From CAYWIT01 sp964458415 (GTDB lineage Bacteria; Pseudomonadota; Alphaproteobacteria; Micavibrionales; UBA2020), in the NCBI GenBank assembly GCA_964458415.1, contig CAYWIT010000010.1:1-64000 (forward strand): DNA of 64,000 bases, written 5' to 3'. The translations under genes and the position numbers were made by a program. Positions within the stretch are counted from its first letter, which is position 1. Every line of letters begins with the position of its first letter. Positions 1-9,033 of the stretch are shown in pieces. Below the pieces are notes generated by a model. That model saw only the letters and a list, made by a program, of their open reading frames with translations, had not been told where the DNA came from and did no database searches.

Positions 1-18
1 CAGAACTACCTAACCGTT

Positions 19-312
19 CTACTGACGGAGCCCTCTAAAAATGGGGGGATTACAACCGAAACTGACAGTATTTACTATTTTACCTTTAGAATTTACTATA
101 ACTAGCTGATTCCCCTTGATTTCATTATCCACCTCAAGGTCGAGCAGAGCAACAGCTGTCTGAATAACATCAGCATTGGACGCCAGATCGAAATGCGTCT
201 TGATCTTTTCGAGGCTTTCTTCAAAGGCCGCACTGTATGTCAGAGTAGCAACCCTTTTCTTTTCCCCGTTTTTTGATTTTCGCGCGAACATTTCATCCTC
301 ACTTTTTGCCAT
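19..312 (-). CDS. Small ribbon-helix-helix-like protein, function unknown
   Basis: This reads as a 97-residue protein from the ATG at 312. An in-frame TTG at 327 would add five residues, and neither start has a convincing ribosome binding site. A lysine/arginine-rich leader is followed by a short strand (ATLTYSAAF), helical segments, the stretch ADVIQTAVALLDLEV, and a strand-rich end containing GNQLVIVNSKGKIV. That layout recalls small ribbon-helix-helix proteins of the CopG type that carry a GNKLxLVD-like tail. If so, it would be a DNA-binding repressor or an antitoxin-like protein, but no toxin partner is visible next to it. The family assignment is an inference from pattern only. It is transcribed away from the YdcH gene at 421, with about 100 bases between them. 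Confidence 0.6.
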   Translation of the reverse strand: MAKSEDEMFARKSKNGEKKRVATLTYSAAFEESLEKIKTHFDLASNADVIQTAVALLDLEVDNEIKGNQLVIVNSKGKIVNTVSFGCNPPIFRGLRQ

Positions 313-420
313 ATTCTTATAAGCCAAATGGCTAGCCAGTCAAGAACATTCGGATAATCATTGTCTAAATATCCATTTCGGACTAAGTTTAGGACAGGAA
401 ATAAACCCAAGGAGAACAAG

Positions 421-708
421 ATGCCTTTTGAACACGACCTCGCTCATGAATTTCCAGAATTCAAAGATGCCATCCATACGCTAAAAACTTCTGATGCGCA
501 TTTTAAACGGCTGTTTGATGAATACGAAGTCGTTGCCAAGGAACTGCACCGCGCTGACGAAGGCGCTGCCGGCATTTCCGACGAGCATGCAGAAGACCTG
601 AAAAAGAAGCGTCTGGAACTTAAGGACCAGCTTTTTTTCCTCCTCAAAAAAGAAGCCGGTGAAACAACTGGCGGATGCGGCAAAGGCTCCTGCGGTTGCC
701 GGGGATAA
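421..708 (+). CDS. YdcH-like (DUF465) small protein with Cys-rich tail
   Basis: A 95-residue, highly charged helical protein. It resembles the DUF465/YdcH family in its heptad-like helices and in the segment DAHFKRLFDEYEVVAKELHR followed by KKKRLELKDQLFFLLK. The start at 421 is chosen because AAGGAG lies six to seven bases upstream; the frame is open further back to 361 without a better site. The function of YdcH proteins is not established. The last 16 residues are unusual: they are rich in glycine and hold three cysteines (CGKGSCGC), which ordinary YdcH proteins lack, and this could bind a metal or a thiol partner. The 3' end overlaps the proposed mazG start by 34 bases, so the two genes are probably co-transcribed and translationally coupled. 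Confidence 0.85.
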   Translation: MPFEHDLAHEFPEFKDAIHTLKTSDAHFKRLFDEYEVVAKELHRADEGAAGISDEHAEDLKKKRLELKDQLFFLLKKEAGETTGGCGKGSCGCRG

Positions 709-1544
709 CGCCTGCAAAAACATTGCCTCAAGACAGGCAAATTGACCGCTTGCTGGATATCCTCGCCTATCTCCGCACGCATCCGGATGGCTGTGCCTGG
801 ACCAAGGGACAAACGCATAAATCTCTCGTTCCCTACCTGATCGAGGAAAGCTACGAGGCGTCCGAAACGATTGACAAAGGGCAATATGACGCTCCGCTTC
901 GCGATGAGCTGGGTGACGTGTTGCTACAAATCGTTTTTCATGCCGAGATTGCACGTGAACGCGGCTCATTCACATTTGATGACGTAGCGAAGGCCATTGC
1001 CGACAAACTCGAGCGCCGTTACCCGACCATTCTGGGCGATGAACCGAATACACTGAAAACGCCGGAGGAAATCGACCGCCGCTGGGAAGAAATCAAGGCT
1101 GAAGAGCGGAAAGCAAAAGGCATTCGTATCGAAGAGGCAAGCATCCTTGATGAGATTTCCCATGCGCTCCCTTCCCTCGTCCGCGCCGCCAAAATGAAAG
1201 CACGCGCCTCCAAAGAAGGATGGGAATGGCCTGATATTACAATGCTGCTGGACAAGATTAGCGAGGAAGTGCAGGAGCTGCGCGAGGAAATCGAAAAACC
1301 GCAGCAGGACAAAGAAAAAGTCGCCGCAGAGTTCGGTGACCTTATGTTCATGATGGTGGATTTTGCACGCTGGCACGGCATTGATGCAGAGGACGCTCTG
1401 CGTACAACCAATAATCGCTTTGAACGCCGGTTCCGTTACATGGAACAAGGTTTAAAAAAATCGGGGAAGACGATCAGGAACAGCACAACAGCGGAACGCC
1501 GCGCCCTTTGGGAGGAAGCCAAAGCGCTTGAGAAAAAAGACTGA
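675..1544 (+). CDS. mazG: Nucleoside triphosphate pyrophosphohydrolase MazG
   Basis: MazG hydrolyses nucleoside triphosphates to monophosphate and pyrophosphate, cleaning the nucleotide pool and moderating the stringent response. The 289-residue protein shows the two tandem MazG domains of the long form. The N-terminal one contains GCAWTKGQTHKSL and the helix motif EESYEASETI, then ELGDVLLQIVFHAEIA. The C-terminal one contains EEVQELREEI and EFGDLMFMMVDFARW. The EExxE and ExxD acidic residues that hold magnesium are present in both halves. The ATG at 675 overlaps the YdcH gene. A TTG at 723 would begin closer to the usual family N-terminus, so the true start is uncertain. The gene ends six bases before the convergent mfd gene. 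Confidence 0.95.
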   Translation: MRQRLLRLPGITPAKTLPQDRQIDRLLDILAYLRTHPDGCAWTKGQTHKSLVPYLIEESYEASETIDKGQYDAPLRDELGDVLLQIVFHAEIARERGSFTFDDVAKAIADKLERRYPTILGDEPNTLKTPEEIDRRWEEIKAEERKAKGIRIEEASILDEISHALPSLVRAAKMKARASKEGWEWPDITMLLDKISEEVQELREEIEKPQQDKEKVAAEFGDLMFMMVDFARWHGIDAEDALRTTNNRFERRFRYMEQGLKKSGKTIRNSTTAERRALWEEAKALEKKD

Positions 1545-1550
1545 TCCTTT

Positions 1551-4500
1551 TTATATAAACTCTGCCAGTTCCCTCAATATTTTATGAACGCCCTTTAAAC
1601 GCTGCGGCAGTTCTTCCCATGCACGTATAAAGACCAGCTTCTGATCGTCCGGCCGGATTTTTGCCGTTCCGGTCTGCCTGGTAATATACTGCACCAGTTT
1701 CGCCACATCAATTTTTGACGTCGCATGGAAAGAGAGCACTGCGCCCTTCGGTCCCGCCTCGGCCCTCTCCACCCCCGCCTTGCGACAGAGTTGTTTGATC
1801 TCTACCAGATCCAGAAGATTTTCGACATCCTCCGGCAACGGACCAAAACGGTCAATCATTTCAGCCGCAAAGCTTTCAATCTCGTTACGATCGGAAAGCT
1901 CCGCAATACGCCGATAAATGGACAGCCGCAGGTTCAGATCCGGAATATATCCTTCCGGAATCAAAACCGGCATACCCAGATTGATATGCGGGCTCCAATG
2001 CTCCTCGATCTCCATATCCTTCAGCCCATCACGGGCGGCTGCAACCGCTTCTTCCAGCATTTGCTGGTATAATTCGACCCCGATTTCACGGATATGCCCG
2101 GACTGTTCTTCGCCCAGTAGATTTCCGGCACCACGAATGTCCAGATCATGACTGGCCAGCTGGAATCCTGCGCCCAGCGTATCCAGCTGTTCTATCGCAT
2201 GCAGCCGCTGTTCTGCTGCCTTGGTCAGTTTACGCGCCGGATCAAAAGTCAGGTAAGCATAGGCGCGCTGCTTGGAACGGCCAATACGTCCGCGCAACTG
2301 GTAGAGCTGCGCCAGCCCGAACATCTCTGCGCGATGAATAACCATGGTATTCGCATTCGGGATATCAAGTCCGGATTCAACGATATTGGTGGAAAGCAAA
2401 ATGTCATAGGCCCCTTCGTAAAAGGCCGACATTTTTTCTTCCATTTCCTCCGCGGACATCTGGCCGTGCGCCGTCACAATTTTCAACTCGGGCACCAGTT
2501 CCTTTAAACCCGTTTCAAGATCAGACAGATCTGCAATGCGCGGACAGACATAAAACGACTGTCCCCCACGGTAATGTTCCCGCATCAGGGAATCGCGGAT
2601 CACAACGGGATCATAGGGCAAAACAAAAGTTTTAACGGCCAGCCTGTCCATCGGCGCCGTCGTGATCAGGCTCAGCTCGCGCACCCCGGACAGCGCCATT
2701 TGCAGCGTCCGCGGGATCGGCGTTGCCGTCAGCGTCAGTACATGTATATTTTCTTTCAAATGCTTCAGGCGCTCCTTCTGCTTGACGCCGAATTTCTGCT
2801 CTTCATCAACAATCAGCAGGACAAGGTTATTAAATTTTACCTTTTCACCCAGCAAGGCATGTGTACCGATCAAAATCTGCACATCGCCATTTGCAACGGC
2901 AGCCTTTGTTTTCTCGGCTTCCTTTGCACTCACAAAACGTGACAAGAGGCCAATACGCACGGGAAAGCCTGTAAAGCGCTGCTGAAAATTCTGAAAATGC
3001 TGCCGTGCCAGCAAGGTTGTCGGCGCGATAACTGCGACCTGATATCCTGCAAAAACCGCCACGGCAGCGGCACGCATCGCCACTTCTGTTTTGCCAAACC
3101 CGACATCACCACAAACCAGCCGATCCATGGCCTGCTCCCGATCCAGATCAGACAATGCGTCGTCAATTGCCTTCAGCTGATCCTCGGTTTCAGGATACGG
3201 GAAGCCGTTGCAGAATTTTTCGTACATTTTCTTGTCAACAGGAATAGGCTCAGTTTCGCGCAACACCCGTGCTGCGGCAACTTTCAGCAATTCATTGGCC
3301 AGCGCAAGCAAATCCCGCTTGACCCGCGCTTTGCGCGCCTGCCATGCACTGCCCCCAAGCCTGTCAAGAACAGCGCCAGCCTCGGCAGATCCATAACGGG
3401 AAAGAACGTCAAGGTTCTCCACCGGCACGAACAGCTTGTCACCCCCGGCATAAACCAGTTTTAAGCAGTCGTGCGGAACATTATTGACCATGACCGTTTC
3501 AAGGCCGATAAACTGACCGATACCGTGTTCTTCGTGCACGACAAAATCGCCTTCATGCAGCTGGCTGATTTCGAAAAGAAAGGCGTCACTTTTTTTCTTG
3601 CGTCGGGCGACACGGGAAAGGCGGTCTCCAAGCATATCCTGCTCTGTTAACAATGCAAAGTCCGGCGTTTCAAACCCATGCTCCAGCCCCAGAACGGCAA
3701 TACCCGCTTTTTTGGATGACTTGAGAAACGCCGACGCCTCTGTAACCTCCTCCAGCGTAGCAAAGCCCCCTTCCCGTAGAATATGCGTGATACGATCACG
3801 GGAGCCTATACTATAAGCCGCCAGTAGAACTTTTTTTCCTGACTTGGTTAAGGCGGTGATATGCGCGCCGATAGCGGCGTAAATATCCGCGCCGGATTGT
3901 GCCCGTATATCGCCAAAATCACGCCCCTTGCGTCCATGCGCATCTTCCTGCCCCGGTGTCGGCGTGAAGGGGGAAAGAACCTTGACAGAAACGGTAGCGG
4001 ACAGCCTTGCGTCCCACTCCTCCTCCGGCACATAGAGAAGCGCGATCGGCACCGGGCGATAGACGGCAGCATTGTTTTTCTGCTCGGCCTGCATCATTGT
4101 AAGTCGCGCCTGATACAAATCCTGTATTTGTAAAAACCTTTCATGCCGTGCCTGATCCGCCTGATGATCAAGCGTGAGCGTTGCCTCCGGCAGATAATCG
4201 AAAAGCGTTTCCAGCTTGTGATAATAAAGCGGCAGCCAATGTTCCATACCCGCATGCTTGCGTCCGGCGCTTATTGATTCATAAAGAGGATCTTCCTCTC
4301 GCACGGCGCCAAACAACTCGCGGTATTTTGCCCGAAAGCTATGGATGGAATCCTGTGTCAGCAAGACCTCAGATACGGGATAAAGCGCTAAAGAGGTCTG
4401 GTCGCCCGTCGTCCGCTGGCTCAGGGCATCAAAGGAACGGATATGCTCGATATCATCGCCAAAGCAATCCAGACGCAAGGGCTCCTCTGCACCGGAAGGA

Positions 4501-5042
4501 AATATATCAATCAATCCGCCACGAATAGCGTATTCCCCCGCTTCACGCACGGTTTCTGTCCGGTGATAGCCATTGGCAACCAGAAAGCGCTGCATACGCT
4601 CCATATCAAGCCGTCCACCGGACTGCGCTGTGAATACAGAATCTTTCAAAATCTCGCGCGGAGGAATACGTTGCGTTGCCGCTGCCACCGTTGTGATAAT
4701 AACCAGAGGATTTCCCGGTACATCCCAATGAAGCAGCCGTGATAACGCCTTCAGGCGCAAGCCCACAACTTCCGCCGTAGGGGAAACACGGTCATAAGGA
4801 AGACAGTCCCAGGCCGGAAATCGCAGCACCTCGACATCCGGCGCAAAGAAATGAAGCCCTTCGGCAAGCTGTTCCAGACGTAAATCATCCGCCGCGACAT
4901 GCAGGACGGGCTGCGCCGTCTCCCGTGCCAGTTTTGCCAAATAAATGCAGTCATACCCCTCCGGCACACCCGCAAGGGTCTGTCGTTTTGCGTTACTCTT
5001 TTCTTTGGTTAAATTCTGCTGCATAGGCAGATTATGTATCAT
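1551..5042 (-). CDS. mfd: Transcription-repair coupling factor Mfd
   Basis: Mfd is a DNA translocase that pushes stalled RNA polymerase off damaged template and recruits the UvrA nucleotide excision repair complex. The 1163-residue length is normal for the family. The N-terminal third is UvrB-like (FPAWDCLPYDRVSP, then EYAIRGGLIDIFP). A Tudor-like RNA polymerase interaction domain follows around EISQLHEGDFVVHEEHGIG. The RecG-like helicase motor has Walker A (CGDVGFGKTEVAMRAA), the DEEQ box (IVDEEQKFGV), TATPIPRTLQ and the QLRGRIGRS motif. A C-terminal TRCF domain ends the protein. Its ATG overlaps the stop of sdhE (ATGA), so translation is coupled to that gene. An alternative ATG lies six codons further in. 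Confidence 0.98.
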   Translation of the reverse strand: MIHNLPMQQNLTKEKSNAKRQTLAGVPEGYDCIYLAKLARETAQPVLHVAADDLRLEQLAEGLHFFAPDVEVLRFPAWDCLPYDRVSPTAEVVGLRLKALSRLLHWDVPGNPLVIITTVAAATQRIPPREILKDSVFTAQSGGRLDMERMQRFLVANGYHRTETVREAGEYAIRGGLIDIFPSGAEEPLRLDCFGDDIEHIRSFDALSQRTTGDQTSLALYPVSEVLLTQDSIHSFRAKYRELFGAVREEDPLYESISAGRKHAGMEHWLPLYYHKLETLFDYLPEATLTLDHQADQARHERFLQIQDLYQARLTMMQAEQKNNAAVYRPVPIALLYVPEEEWDARLSATVSVKVLSPFTPTPGQEDAHGRKGRDFGDIRAQSGADIYAAIGAHITALTKSGKKVLLAAYSIGSRDRITHILREGGFATLEEVTEASAFLKSSKKAGIAVLGLEHGFETPDFALLTEQDMLGDRLSRVARRKKKSDAFLFEISQLHEGDFVVHEEHGIGQFIGLETVMVNNVPHDCLKLVYAGGDKLFVPVENLDVLSRYGSAEAGAVLDRLGGSAWQARKARVKRDLLALANELLKVAAARVLRETEPIPVDKKMYEKFCNGFPYPETEDQLKAIDDALSDLDREQAMDRLVCGDVGFGKTEVAMRAAAVAVFAGYQVAVIAPTTLLARQHFQNFQQRFTGFPVRIGLLSRFVSAKEAEKTKAAVANGDVQILIGTHALLGEKVKFNNLVLLIVDEEQKFGVKQKERLKHLKENIHVLTLTATPIPRTLQMALSGVRELSLITTAPMDRLAVKTFVLPYDPVVIRDSLMREHYRGGQSFYVCPRIADLSDLETGLKELVPELKIVTAHGQMSAEEMEEKMSAFYEGAYDILLSTNIVESGLDIPNANTMVIHRAEMFGLAQLYQLRGRIGRSKQRAYAYLTFDPARKLTKAAEQRLHAIEQLDTLGAGFQLASHDLDIRGAGNLLGEEQSGHIREIGVELYQQMLEEAVAAARDGLKDMEIEEHWSPHINLGMPVLIPEGYIPDLNLRLSIYRRIAELSDRNEIESFAAEMIDRFGPLPEDVENLLDLVEIKQLCRKAGVERAEAGPKGAVLSFHATSKIDVAKLVQYITRQTGTAKIRPDDQKLVFIRAWEELPQRLKGVHKILRELAEFI

Positions 5043-5317
5043 TGCTGGGGATAAAAATCCAACAAAAGCTGTACAACATCGTTATTTTCCGCTGGTGGTA
5101 CAGGTTCCTGTCGTGTCAGCCAGTTATAAATATCCGGATCGCTGTTGTTCAAAAAGCGATCATAGAGCTCCAGCTGTTCCGCCCCAAACGCGGGAAGATG
5201 ACTATCGGCGAACTTGCCAAGAAGAAGGTCAATTTCCCGTGTGCCGCGATGCCAGCTGCGGAAAATCAGGCGCTTCCGCTTTATGGATATATTGTTATCT
5301 TCTGTCATATCTGGCAT
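5039..5317 (-). CDS. sdhE: FAD assembly factor SdhE (succinate dehydrogenase flavinylation)
   Basis: SdhE-family proteins promote covalent attachment of FAD to the succinate dehydrogenase flavoprotein subunit. The signature is clear in KRKRLIFRSWHRGTREIDLL, which holds the conserved RGxxE element, followed by the acidic helix segment YDRFLNNSDPDIYNWL. The product is 92 residues from the ATG at 5317, which has GGGA six bases upstream. A TTG at 5338 and an ATG at 5308 are alternatives. The last codon overlaps the mfd start, so this is the first gene of a two-gene operon, an order also known from other alphaproteobacteria. It is divergent from the membrane-protein gene at 5351, with only about 33 bases for both promoters. 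Confidence 0.9.
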   Translation of the reverse strand: MPDMTEDNNISIKRKRLIFRSWHRGTREIDLLLGKFADSHLPAFGAEQLELYDRFLNNSDPDIYNWLTRQEPVPPAENNDVVQLLLDFYPQQ

Positions 5318-5350
5318 ACTGTCCCAGTAAAATTGCAAGGAGTTCAGGAT

Positions 5351-5950
5351 ATGGCACTTAAAAATTTGATCAAGGAAAATCTTGTTCTGGTCATCGGGTT
5401 GACTTTACCCGTTTTGCTGATCGCATTGTTTTTTCTGGCGACTGTTCTGCCGCGCAGTCTGGCCACGCCGCCGCAGTACGAGATGGTCTTCAGCTACGAC
5501 AAATATGAGTATAACAACCCGCCCGCCTATAACACTCAATTTATCGTACGTGACGGCAGGTTGATGGCAGTACTGGCCGAAAACGCCAAGCCGCAACAAA
5601 ACTATAACGTATCCCACCTGATGATTTATGACGGAAAAACAGAATCCGTCCGTGAAATAAGCTATGTGCTGCCAAAGGTCGAAATGACCAATGACCGCAC
5701 CGAAATTTTAGTCGAGGAAATGAAAAATTTTAAAATCGACACATCCAGTAAATCACCAGATGGTTATGAGTTCAATTATAGCGGATATGGCCACGGCGGT
5801 ATCGCCACGGATATTTTTGTCGGCGGCAGCTATCGCAATAACTACAGTATCCGGAAAGGCGCCGTCGCTTTCAAAGTCAACATGCCGCGCGATCAATACT
5901 ATTATTACAACAACCTGAAATTTATCGGCTGGATTGTTGAAAAGAAATAA
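5351..5950 (+). CDS. Membrane-anchored protein of unknown function
   Basis: A 199-residue protein that I do not recognise. The start at 5351 is preferred over a much longer open frame because AGGAGTTCAGG lies just upstream and the translation opens with a typical signal anchor: KNLIKEN followed by about 22 hydrophobic residues (roughly 9-31). The rest is predicted to be periplasmic, rich in tyrosine and asparagine, and mainly strand-forming. Segments such as YDKYEYNNPPAYN and DQYYYYNNLKFIGWIVEKK are distinctive. It precedes a DUF2157 membrane-protein gene by 11 bases, so the two are likely an operon and may act together in the inner membrane. No enzymatic motif is visible. Confidence 0.75.
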   Translation: MALKNLIKENLVLVIGLTLPVLLIALFFLATVLPRSLATPPQYEMVFSYDKYEYNNPPAYNTQFIVRDGRLMAVLAENAKPQQNYNVSHLMIYDGKTESVREISYVLPKVEMTNDRTEILVEEMKNFKIDTSSKSPDGYEFNYSGYGHGGIATDIFVGGSYRNNYSIRKGAVAFKVNMPRDQYYYYNNLKFIGWIVEKK

Positions 5951-5961
5951 AGGAAACAGCC

Positions 5962-6918
5962 ATGACTGACAAGCAAGACGCCCTGCAAGACATTATTGAT
6001 ATCGCCAAGCGCCATAACCTGTCCGCAGCAGACATTACCGGAGCGCTTTTCGCATTGCCCGCCAGCGGAACGCCCGCCGCCTTGCGAAAAGAAGGCGGAG
6101 ACAGCATTCTCAAAAAAATCTTTGGCTACATCGGCGGCATTTTTATTCTCTCCGGCATCTGTGCTTTTATCGGCATGCACTGGGACGAATTCGGCGCGGC
6201 GGCCCGTGTTATTATCACGCTTGGTACCGGCTTTACCGTATTTCTGATGGCGGTGACCGCGATTTCAAATGTACGCTACGAAAAAATGGCAACACCGCTT
6301 TTCCTTGTTGCGGCATTTTTTCAGCCGGGCGGTATCTTCGTCATGCTTGATGAATATTCCAGCGGCGGAAATCCACAACACGGCGTCCTGTTCATGGCCG
6401 CTGTCATGCTGGCACAACAGGGGCTTACACTCTGGGCAAAACAACGCACCATTCTTGCCTTTACCAGCATCGTTTTCGGGCTGATTTTCTTTGGCACACT
6501 ATTTGATCTGGTCGGCATTGATGACAATGTAAATGGCCTTGTCCTTGGCATTTCCACCCTGTGCATCTGCTGGGGATTAGGAAAAACCCGCCATGCCGTG
6601 ATTACGCCCTTCTGGTATTTTCTCGGGTCGGGAATGACCCTGTTTTCCTTCTTCGACATCGTCGAAAATACACCGCTTGAAATTCTTTATCTGGGCCTGA
6701 CGGCGGGACTGATCTACCTCAGCACCGTCGCGCGCAGTCGCTCCCTGCTGCTCACCAGCACGCTGGGTATGCTGGGTTATATCGGATATTTTACAGCCGA
6801 GCACTTCATGAACGTATCGTGGTGGCCGCTGGCGCTGATCTTGGTCGGCGTCCTGTTCCTCGGTATCGGCGCACTGGCTGTGCGAATTAATAATAAATAT
6901 ATCAAGCAAGGCGCCTGA
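5962..6918 (+). CDS. DUF2157-family polytopic membrane protein
   Basis: The 318-residue protein has a soluble N-terminus (about 55 residues, containing IIDIAKRHNLSAADI) followed by about eight to nine hydrophobic segments. The first pair of segments, KKIFGYIGGIFILSGICAFI and the WDEFGAAARVIITLG region, matches the DUF2157 pattern, a family of inner-membrane proteins of unknown role. AAAGGAAACAGCC precedes the ATG. The gene lies between the anchored protein at 5351 and recG, with a GTG start of recG nine bases after its stop, so all three are probably one transcript. Nothing in the sequence reveals a substrate. Confidence 0.85.
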   Translation: MTDKQDALQDIIDIAKRHNLSAADITGALFALPASGTPAALRKEGGDSILKKIFGYIGGIFILSGICAFIGMHWDEFGAAARVIITLGTGFTVFLMAVTAISNVRYEKMATPLFLVAAFFQPGGIFVMLDEYSSGGNPQHGVLFMAAVMLAQQGLTLWAKQRTILAFTSIVFGLIFFGTLFDLVGIDDNVNGLVLGISTLCICWGLGKTRHAVITPFWYFLGSGMTLFSFFDIVENTPLEILYLGLTAGLIYLSTVARSRSLLLTSTLGMLGYIGYFTAEHFMNVSWWPLALILVGVLFLGIGALAVRINNKYIKQGA

Positions 6919-6926
6919 GGGGGAAT

Positions 6927-9029
6927 GTGAATACCCGTCCCTTTATCCTTGATCCCCTGTTTCAATCCACAAAAGTCTTGCCGGGCGTGGGGCCCAGAAT
7001 ATGCACATTGCTTGAACGCACTGCGGGGCCGATGGTGGTGGATCTGCTCTGGCACCTGCCGGCCAGCGTCATCGACCGCCGTTACTCCCCAAGAATAAGG
7101 GAAGCGGAATCTGGCCGTATCGCAACCCTGCGTGTGCGCGTTGCCGAACACATTCCGCCAAAAAGATCATCCTTGCCTTACCGTATTAAATGTACGGATG
7201 ACACCGGCCACATCGACCTGACTTTCTTTAATGCGCGGGGAAACTATCTTGAACAGCAATTCCCTACAGGCGAGGACCGCATCATCAGCGGTCGACTGGA
7301 ATATTACAGCGGCTACCTGCAAATGCCACATCCGGATTATATAGCAAAACCCGAAGAAGCTGACCAGATCCCGAAGATCGAGCCCGTCTACCCCCTCACC
7401 GCCGGCCTGACCCAGAGGATGTTGCTGAAAATTATTCAACCTGCGCTGGCCAAAGCGCCGGATCTGCCGGAGTGGCTGGATGCCTCGCTTGTCAGGCAAA
7501 GGAACTGGCCGACATGGCATGCGGCCCTGATGGCGGCGCATCATCCCACAGTCCCGGAGGATATTTCCCCCGAACATCCGGCCAGATTGCGTCTGGCCTA
7601 TGACGAGCTACTCGCAAACCAGTTAACGATGAGCCTTGTCAGATTGCAGCACAAAAAAAACAAAGGCCGCGTACTCTCCGGCAATGCCGACCTCTTTCAA
7701 AAAGCGCGCGAGGCACTGCCTTTTTTCCTGACACAGGCACAAGAACGGACCATTGCAGAAATACGTGCGGATATGCAGTCTTCCGAGCGGATGCATCGTC
7801 TGCTGCAAGGCGACGTGGGAAGCGGCAAGACCGCAGTGGCATTTCTGGCCATGGCGCATGCCATCGGTTCAGGAGAAAATGGCCAGCGCTGTCAGGCTGT
7901 TATAATGGCTCCAACAGAAATTCTGGCCCGCCAGCACGAAAAAAATCTCTCAGTCTTTGCGGAAAAGGCGGGGCTGAGAACAGTCACGCTGACAGGACGC
8001 GACAAGGGGAAAGCCCGGCAGAAAATTCTGGAGATGATCTCCAGCGGCGAGGCCGATATTATTATCGGCACGCACGCCCTGTTTCAGGAAGATGTCGGCT
8101 TCCATGATCTGGCGCTTGTCATTATCGATGAACAGCACCGCTTTGGCGTGCATCAGCGCCTGCTGCTTTCGGAAAAGGGCAATATGGCCGATGTGCTGGT
8201 CATGACGGCGACTCCCATTCCACGCACACTGACATTAACGGTCTACGGAGATATGGACGTCAGCCGTCTGGATGAAAAGCCCCCGGGACGCCAGCCCATA
8301 GACACGCGACTTGTTTCGCGTGAACGCATGGATGAAATCGTTGCTGCCATCCACCGCAAAGTTGCAGATAAAGAACGCGTCTATTGGGTTTGTCCACTGG
8401 TCGAAGAATCAGAGAAGCTTGATCTGGCCGCTGCAGAGGAAAGATATTTCGACTTGCAAAAAAGCTTTGGCGACCGTGTCGGGCTTTTGCATGGGCGCAT
8501 GAAACCTGTGGAAAAAGACGCTGTTATGGCGGCCTTTGCACAAGGGGATATTGATGTCCTTGTCTCCACCACCGTTATCGAGGTTGGCGTAGATGTTCCG
8601 GAAGCCACTGTGATGGTCGTTGAACATGCCGAACGCTTTGGCCTTGCCCAGATGCATCAGCTCCGTGGAAGGATCGGACGCGGCCGCGGCAAATCCGTTT
8701 GCATTTTATTGTTCAATCCCCATATGACAGAAATTGCGCGCTCCCGCCTTTCTACCCTGCGCGATACTGAAGATGGTTTCATTATTGCCGAGGAAGATTT
8801 AAAGCTGCGCGGCGCCGGGGAAATGCTGGGAACGCGGCAAAGCGGCCTGCCTGAATTTCGTCTTGCCCACCTTGAATTTCATCGTCATTTGATCCAGATG
8901 GCATTTGACGACTCCCGCCTGATTCTTGACCGCGACCCCAATCTTCTGTCCGAACGCGGCCTTGCGCTGCGCACCCTACTCTATCTTTTTGCGCGGGATA
9001 CGGCGATTAAATATTTAAGGTCAGGATAA
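6927..9029 (+). CDS. recG: ATP-dependent DNA helicase RecG
   Basis: RecG remodels stalled replication forks and branched recombination intermediates. The 700-residue protein has the wedge/OB domain in the first 200 residues and then the superfamily 2 motor. Walker A is LLQGDVGSGKTAVAFLA, motif II is VIIDEQHRFGV, and TATPIPRTLT and QLRGRIGRGRGKS follow. The C-terminal part carries LKLRGAGEMLGTRQSG, typical of RecG. The start is GTG at 6927, with GAGGGGGAA immediately upstream. The gene closes a plus-strand run that begins at 5351 and stops four bases before a convergent gene. Confidence 0.98.
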   Translation: MNTRPFILDPLFQSTKVLPGVGPRICTLLERTAGPMVVDLLWHLPASVIDRRYSPRIREAESGRIATLRVRVAEHIPPKRSSLPYRIKCTDDTGHIDLTFFNARGNYLEQQFPTGEDRIISGRLEYYSGYLQMPHPDYIAKPEEADQIPKIEPVYPLTAGLTQRMLLKIIQPALAKAPDLPEWLDASLVRQRNWPTWHAALMAAHHPTVPEDISPEHPARLRLAYDELLANQLTMSLVRLQHKKNKGRVLSGNADLFQKAREALPFFLTQAQERTIAEIRADMQSSERMHRLLQGDVGSGKTAVAFLAMAHAIGSGENGQRCQAVIMAPTEILARQHEKNLSVFAEKAGLRTVTLTGRDKGKARQKILEMISSGEADIIIGTHALFQEDVGFHDLALVIIDEQHRFGVHQRLLLSEKGNMADVLVMTATPIPRTLTLTVYGDMDVSRLDEKPPGRQPIDTRLVSRERMDEIVAAIHRKVADKERVYWVCPLVEESEKLDLAAAEERYFDLQKSFGDRVGLLHGRMKPVEKDAVMAAFAQGDIDVLVSTTVIEVGVDVPEATVMVVEHAERFGLAQMHQLRGRIGRGRGKSVCILLFNPHMTEIARSRLSTLRDTEDGFIIAEEDLKLRGAGEMLGTRQSGLPEFRLAHLEFHRHLIQMAFDDSRLILDRDPNLLSERGLALRTLLYLFARDTAIKYLRSG

Positions 9030-9033
9030 AAAT

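Noticed and set aside
5042..5350. Longer N-terminus for the membrane protein that starts at 5351.
   Set aside because: It would run antisense through sdhE, whereas a good ribosome binding site and signal anchor begin at 5351.
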